Shown: piece by piece, positions 59,925-64,000 of the stretch
Layout of the letters: each line of letters opens with the position of its first letter
Position numbering within the stretch: position 1 is the stretch's first letter
Assembly (NCBI GenBank): GCA_025146925.1
Contig: CP102260.1
Coordinates: forward strand, 2,891,501-2,955,500
Direction: 5' to 3'
DNA: 64,000 nucleotides
From: [Bacteroides] pectinophilus
Lineage (GTDB): Bacteria > Bacillota > Clostridia > Lachnospirales > Lachnospiraceae
Notes under the pieces: model-generated
What the model was told of the DNA's origin: nothing
Seen by the model: only the letters and a program-made list of their open reading frames with translations
Databases searched by the model: none
Position numbers and translations under genes: made by a program

Positions 59925-60340
59925 ATTTATAAATCCTTTGAGCAAAAGCAAGTAACATTTATCAAGGCGTCACAGAGAGTCCGGCATTGGTGGAAGCAGG
60001 ACACGTACAGTAGGTGCGAATGGGTTTGTGAGGAGCAGGGTGAACATTATGAAGTAGCCCCCGCCGCGGTTCCTGCGTAAGTGGAGAGAGTATTAATGCG
60101 ATTAGCTGCGTACTTGTTTTACATGGATTTAGTGTATGCGGCATTGTCATTTTATATTTTGACGATGTCTTTTTTATTACATAACATTCCGTATACCATT
60201 ACAACATTACGTCAGGCCGGCACACGATACTTACTGAGGCTGTTGCATAACAGCGAATAAGGGTGGCACCACGTAAGTCACATAACGAACTTTCGTCCCT
60301 TGAGACTGCATAATTATTAGCAGTTTCAAGGGATTTTTTT
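59925..60340 (+). promoter_or_regulatory. T-box leader of the trp operon (Trp specifier)
   Basis: tRNA-sensing leader. Stem I starts CACAGAGAG (59971-59979) with a distal TCCGGCATTGGTGGAAGCAGGA hairpin region. The specifier loop reads GCGAA-TGG-GTTTG, with TGG (Trp) at 60021-60023. The T-box is canonical, AAGGGTGGCACCACG (60259-60273). Its bulge TGGC (60264-60267) fits the G73 discriminator of tRNA-Trp. The antiterminator partner CGTCCCT overlaps the terminator TCCCTTGAGACTGC / GCAGTTTCAAGGGA with seven T (60296-60340). Low charged tRNA-Trp should turn on trpE-GD-C. Confidence 0.95.
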
Positions 60341-60390
60341 GTACCCCGGATTATTAAGAATTATTACAGAATCTGAAAGGAGAATTGCAC

Positions 60391-61881
60391 ATGTTATTTC
60401 CAACGCTTGAGAATGCCGCTGAATTATTAAAGAAATACAAGACCGTTCCGGTATTCTATGAACTTCTCACAGACAGCCTTACTCCGGTAAGAATGTTTGC
60501 AACCCTTAAGGAGAACTATGATAACTGCTTTATTCTTGAGTCGGTTGATAACTCAAACCAATGGGGCCGCTATTCTTTCATCGGACTTAATCCAAAGGCT
60601 GAGATAAGAATACATGACCGTAAAGCCTCCATAATCAGCAGGGACGGTTCGGTAACTGCTGATGATGCCTCCAATCCGTCAGCATTTTTCTCAAAGATAA
60701 TGGAACAGTACCGCTCGCCGAAATTTGACAATATGCCCAAGCTTACAGGCGGCCTCATCGGTTATTTTGCGTATGACATGGTACGCTACTGCGAGGATTC
60801 ACTTGTAAATGTACCTGCTGATGACCTTGGAATGGATGATGCCAATATGTTTATCTATGATGAAATCGTTGCCTATGACCACCTTTCATCAAAAGCCGTC
60901 ATCATTCTTAACCTTACGGCCGAGGATGCAAAGGACAACGGCACTCTTGCTGCAAGATACGATTCGCTTGGGCAGCGTGCTGCAAATCTCGGAAGACTCC
61001 TCTGCCGCTATATCCCTGAGGATTCAGCAAAGCGCCGGACCGGCAGCGAATGTACCATAAAGTCCAACTACAGCAAAGAGGAGTTCTGTGGCATGGTTGA
61101 GCAATGCCGCCGGCATGTTCTCGGCGGAGATATAAGCCAGGTAGTAATATCACAGAGATTTGAAGTTGATAATCCGCCGGATGCATTTGACGTATACAGA
61201 ATGCTCCGCTCTACTAACCCTTCGCCTTATCTGTATTATTTTGACCACAAAGATTACTGCATTGCGGGTGCATCTCCTGAGATGCTTGTAAGCGTAACTG
61301 ACGGAAAGGTTCTCAACCGTCCTATAGCCGGAACTTACCCAAGAGGTGCTGATGATGAACAGGATGCTGAATTTGAAAAAGCACTTCTAAATGACCCAAA
61401 AGAACGTGCAGAGCATACAATGCTTGTAGATCTCGGGCGCAACGATGTCGGCCGTGTATGCAGCGCAGGAAGCGTAAAAGTAACGGATTTCATGAGAGTT
61501 GAACGGTATTCAAAACTTATGCACCTTGTGTCGGATGTTGAAGGAACTCTACGCGATGGCAAAAATCCTGTAGATGCACTTATGTCAGTCCTCCCTGCCG
61601 GTACCCTCTCAGGTGCTCCTAAGGTAAAGGCTATGGACATAATAGACAGCCTTGAAAATGTGAAACGCGGTCTGTACGGAGGCACCGTCGGATACCTTGC
61701 CTTCAACGGTGACATTGATACCTGCATAGCTATCCGCACGGTACTCTTCCGCAATGGCAAAGCCTACGTTCAGGCAGGTGCCGGAATAGTGTATGACAGC
61801 ATACCTGAAAAAGAGTACGAAGAGACCGTGAGGAAAGCGTCGGCAGTGATAAATGCAATAAAGATGGCAGGAGCGGAATGA
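60391..61881 (+). CDS. trpE: Anthranilate synthase component I
   Basis: A 496-residue chorismate-using enzyme. Its N-terminal part has the tryptophan feedback site (LLTDSLTPV, LESVDNSNQWGRYSFIG: the family's L-L-E-S motif). Its C-terminal part is the catalytic domain, with LRSTNPSPYLYYFDH, IAGASPEMLV, RPIAGTYPRG, DLGRNDVGRVC and LPAGTLSGAPKVKAMDII. It makes anthranilate using ammonia from the TrpG domain. The ATG at 60391 is 8 bases from AGGAG; the TTG 2 codons before is too close. First gene after the Trp T-box. Confidence 0.97.
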   Translation: MLFPTLENAAELLKKYKTVPVFYELLTDSLTPVRMFATLKENYDNCFILESVDNSNQWGRYSFIGLNPKAEIRIHDRKASIISRDGSVTADDASNPSAFFSKIMEQYRSPKFDNMPKLTGGLIGYFAYDMVRYCEDSLVNVPADDLGMDDANMFIYDEIVAYDHLSSKAVIILNLTAEDAKDNGTLAARYDSLGQRAANLGRLLCRYIPEDSAKRRTGSECTIKSNYSKEEFCGMVEQCRRHVLGGDISQVVISQRFEVDNPPDAFDVYRMLRSTNPSPYLYYFDHKDYCIAGASPEMLVSVTDGKVLNRPIAGTYPRGADDEQDAEFEKALLNDPKERAEHTMLVDLGRNDVGRVCSAGSVKVTDFMRVERYSKLMHLVSDVEGTLRDGKNPVDALMSVLPAGTLSGAPKVKAMDIIDSLENVKRGLYGGTVGYLAFNGDIDTCIAIRTVLFRNGKAYVQAGAGIVYDSIPEKEYEETVRKASAVINAIKMAGAE

Positions 61882-61903
61882 GATGCCGGGAAAGGAACAT
61901 ATC

Positions 61904-63538
61904 ATGATACTTATTATAGACAATTACGACAGTTTCACTTATAACGTGGCACAGGTTGTTGAAGGCCTGTACCCTCATGTAGAAGTTATCAGAAACGACA
62001 GGATTACAATAGAGGAGATTGAAAAGAAGACTCCTGAGGCAATCATCATATCACCGGGTCCTTCTTATCCTTCACAGGCAGGAATCAGCGAAGATGTGAT
62101 AAGACACTTTGCAGGAAAGCTTCCGATTCTCGGAATATGTCTCGGACATCAGGCTATCGGTGAGGTGTTTGGTGGTAAGATTGTACGCGGTGAGGAGCCT
62201 ATGCACGGCAAATCATCACAGGTTAAGCTTGACGGCACATGCCCGCTGTTCATGGGACTTCCCGAAAGTATATCTGTTGCAAGATATCATTCCCTCGTCA
62301 TCAGCAGAGAGAATTTTCCTGAATCACTCACAATTACCGCAGAAGATGAGAATGGTACAATAATGGCAGTACAGCACAGGGAATATCCTATATATGGTGT
62401 GCAGTTCCATCCCGAATCGATTCTCTGCGAGATGGGTACCAACATTCTTGCCAACTTCTTAAGCGAATGTGTCGGAATAAAGGTAGAAGCTGAGGTTCCT
62501 TCTATTCCTGAGGAGAAACGAACGGCACTGAAAAAATATATTGCTCTTGCTGCAGACGGCAAAAATCTGACAGAGGATGAGGCCTACGCAGCCATGAATA
62601 TCATTATGGGAGATGCAGCCACAAAAGCACAGACATCTGCATTTCTTATGGCTATGCGGATGAAGGGCGAAACTATTGAAGAGATTACAGGCTTCGCAAA
62701 AGGCATGCGCAATAAAGCAAGCATTATCAAAGGCTTCCGCTCTGCCGTTGATATCGTAGGAACCGGCGGCGATATGGCAGGAACATTTAACATATCAACA
62801 ACCTCATCATTTGTAATAGCTGCGGCAGGAATTCCTGTTGCAAAGCACGGCAACCGCGCCGCTTCAAGCAAATCCGGTGCCGCTGACTGTCTTGACGCAC
62901 TCGGTGTAAATATTAAGCTTTCACCTGATGATGCAGCCAGATGCCTCGACCGGACCGGCATCGCATTTCTGTTCGCCCAGGTATTTCATGGTGCTATGAG
63001 ATATGTTGCTCCTGTAAGAAAAGAAATAGGTGCAAGAACGTTTTTCAATATACTCGGACCGCTTACCAATCCGGCACTTGCTGATTACATTGTACTCGGC
63101 ATATATGACGAAAACCTGATGGAGCTTATGGCTAATGTCCTTATACAGCTCGGAATTAAGGGAGCAATGGTTGTAAACGGCTGTGACGGACTTGATGAGA
63201 TTACCATGACCGGCAAGACACATGTTGTTGAAGTCCGTGACGGTGCAGCCAGAAGATATGACATTGACCCGCATGATTACGGCTTTGAATACTGCGAGTC
63301 TTCAGTTCTTGAGGGCGGTACTCCTGCCGAAAATGCACATATAACGCTCGGAATTCTTGATGGTACAGACCGAGGTGCGCGACGCAATACTGTAATTCTC
63401 AATGCAGGCTGCGCAATCTACTGTTCAGGCCATGCAAAGGATATTAAAGAAGGCGTTGCAATTGCCACCGAGATGATTGACAGCGGCAAAGCGCTCGCAA
63501 AACTTAATGAAATGAAAGAATTTACTAATAATATATAA
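61904..63538 (+). CDS. trpGD: TrpG-TrpD fusion: glutamine amidotransferase and anthranilate phosphoribosyltransferase
   Basis: A 544-residue two-domain protein. Residues 1-190 are the class I glutaminase: [14 protein letters not shown], nucleophile Cys79 in [11 protein letters not shown], and the His-Glu pair in GVQFHPES. Residues about 205-540 are Trp[20 protein letters not shown] binds PRPP, then [21 protein letters not shown]. It supplies ammonia to TrpE and then joins anthranilate to PRPP. The Met at 61904 is the classical TrpG start with AAAGGA before it; an ATG 7 codons earlier lacks a site. Confidence 0.96.
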   Translation: MILIIDNYDSFTYNVAQVVEGLYPHVEVIRNDRITIEEIEKKTPEAIIISPGPSYPSQAGISEDVIRHFAGKLPILGICLGHQAIGEVFGGKIVRGEEPMHGKSSQVKLDGTCPLFMGLPESISVARYHSLVISRENFPESLTITAEDENGTIMAVQHREYPIYGVQFHPESILCEMGTNILANFLSECVGIKVEAEVPSIPEEKRTALKKYIALAADGKNLTEDEAYAAMNIIMGDAATKAQTSAFLMAMRMKGETIEEITGFAKGMRNKASIIKGFRSAVDIVGTGGDMAGTFNISTTSSFVIAAAGIPVAKHGNRAASSKSGAADCLDALGVNIKLSPDDAARCLDRTGIAFLFAQVFHGAMRYVAPVRKEIGARTFFNILGPLTNPALADYIVLGIYDENLMELMANVLIQLGIKGAMVVNGCDGLDEITMTGKTHVVEVRDGAARRYDIDPHDYGFEYCESSVLEGGTPAENAHITLGILDGTDRGARRNTVILNAGCAIYCSGHAKDIKEGVAIATEMIDSGKALAKLNEMKEFTNNI

Positions 63539-63548
63539 GGAGCCGCCT

Positions 63549-64000
63549 ATGTTTTTGGAAGATATTATAAGCAGGCGCAGAGAGCAGCTTGCACGCGAAA
63601 AATCTGTCACATCACCGGAACGCATGAGGGAACTTGCACTCACATCTCCACAGCCTTCAGCGCAGACTTCCCATGTATTCAGAAATGCCTTGCTTAAAGA
63701 CGGACTTTCTGTAATCGCAGAAGTAAAGAAAGCTTCTCCGTCCAAAGGACTGATACAGCCTGACTTTAATCCGGCTGCAATCGCAAAAGCATACGAAGCT
63801 GCCGGGGCATCTGCAATATCGTGCCTCACTGAAGAGCATTATTTTCAGGGTTCATCGGAATATCTTGCGGATATCCGTAAAAATGTTTCAATTCCTCTGC
63901 TCCGCAAGGATTTTATTATTGACGATTATCAGATATATGAAGCGCGTGTCCTCGGTGCGGATGCAATTCTCCTTATAGCTGCCGTACTTAATGACAATGA
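63549..64000 (+). CDS. trpC: Indole-3-glycerol phosphate synthase (cut by window end)
   Basis: The first 150 codons of a TIM-barrel Trp[20 protein letters not shown] holds the catalytic Lys of the first strand, followed by [15 protein letters not shown] and [29 protein letters not shown], with the second catalytic Lys in RKDFI. It closes the indole ring from the TrpD-derived intermediate after isomerisation. Start 10 bases after trpGD, with AAGGAG. The frame runs off the right edge; trpF, trpB and trpA probably follow. Confidence 0.96.
   Translation, partial: MFLEDIISRRREQLAREKSVTSPERMRELALTSPQPSAQTSHVFRNALLKDGLSVIAEVKKASPSKGLIQPDFNPAAIAKAYEAAGASAISCLTEEHYFQGSSEYLADIRKNVSIPLLRKDFIIDDYQIYEARVLGADAILLIAAVLNDN

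Noticed and set aside
1-64000. CRISPR array, prophage, insertion sequence, rRNA or tRNA gene
   Set aside because: No regularly spaced repeats, no integrase or transposase frames, and no tRNA-like or rRNA-like stretches were found on either strand.

Overview
The window looks like a chromosome segment from a spore-forming member of the Clostridia, most likely Lachnospiraceae. The basis is inference from gene content: a SpoIID/SpoIIQ-type pair, a CotS-type coat protein, three tRNA-sensing T-box leaders (Met, Ile, Trp), strong AGGAGG-type ribosome sites, a moderate GC content and no outer-membrane proteins. No rRNA, tRNA, CRISPR array or transposase was seen.

Layout. 1-2.4 kb: an ABC exporter converges on a small Cys-containing peptide gene that has its own promoter. 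2.4-6.3 kb (minus strand): a Stealth sugar-phosphotransferase, a polysaccharide flippase and a nucleotidyltransferase-fold protein. A palindromic divergent promoter separates these from a membrane-anchored DUF4874/DUF4832 protein (6.4-7.9 kb). 7.9-8.9 kb: a Fic protein with its own promoter and an operator-like palindrome. 9.0-23.9 kb (minus strand): a tightly packed run of twelve genes that I read as a Gram-positive Pel-like exopolysaccharide operon. In transcription order it holds a PqqD-like protein, PelD (with an N-terminal SDR-like domain), PelE, an 811-residue membrane protein, a DUF2194/PelA-like protein, PelF, PelG, DUF2304, two glycosyltransferases, a second DUF4832 protein and a small membrane protein. 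PelD keeps an RxxD motif, so synthesis is probably controlled by c-di-GMP.

24-40.6 kb is mostly housekeeping: tadA; a leuD-leuC-leuD-leuC-flavodoxin operon with two complete isopropylmalate-dehydratase-like enzymes; an acetyltransferase; a T-box(Met)-metG-tatD-rsmA operon; an amidohydrolase; a DUF885 lipoprotein; and spoIIQ/spoIID. 40.6-50.1 kb: glycogen phosphorylase, T-box(Ile)-ileS with a long, eukaryote-like IleRS, a stand-alone Ser/Thr kinase, an XRE regulator, a KdgK-like kinase and NAD diphosphatase.

50.1-59.8 kb (minus strand) is a second surface-glycan cluster: a GT-C-type membrane transferase, a UDP-sugar 4,6-dehydratase, a GT2, a polyprenyl-phosphate sugar transferase, a DegT aminotransferase, a PEGA lipoprotein and a CotS-type protein lacking kinase residues. 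59.9-64 kb: T-box(Trp), trpE, a trpG-trpD fusion and the start of trpC, which is cut by the window edge.

The most unusual part is the 2-24 kb surface region. It joins a c-di-GMP-gated Pel-like machine, a PqqD-like protein, two DUF4832 TIM-barrel-like enzymes that could replace the hydrolase half of PelA, and a small peptide gene beside a nucleotidyltransferase and an exporter.
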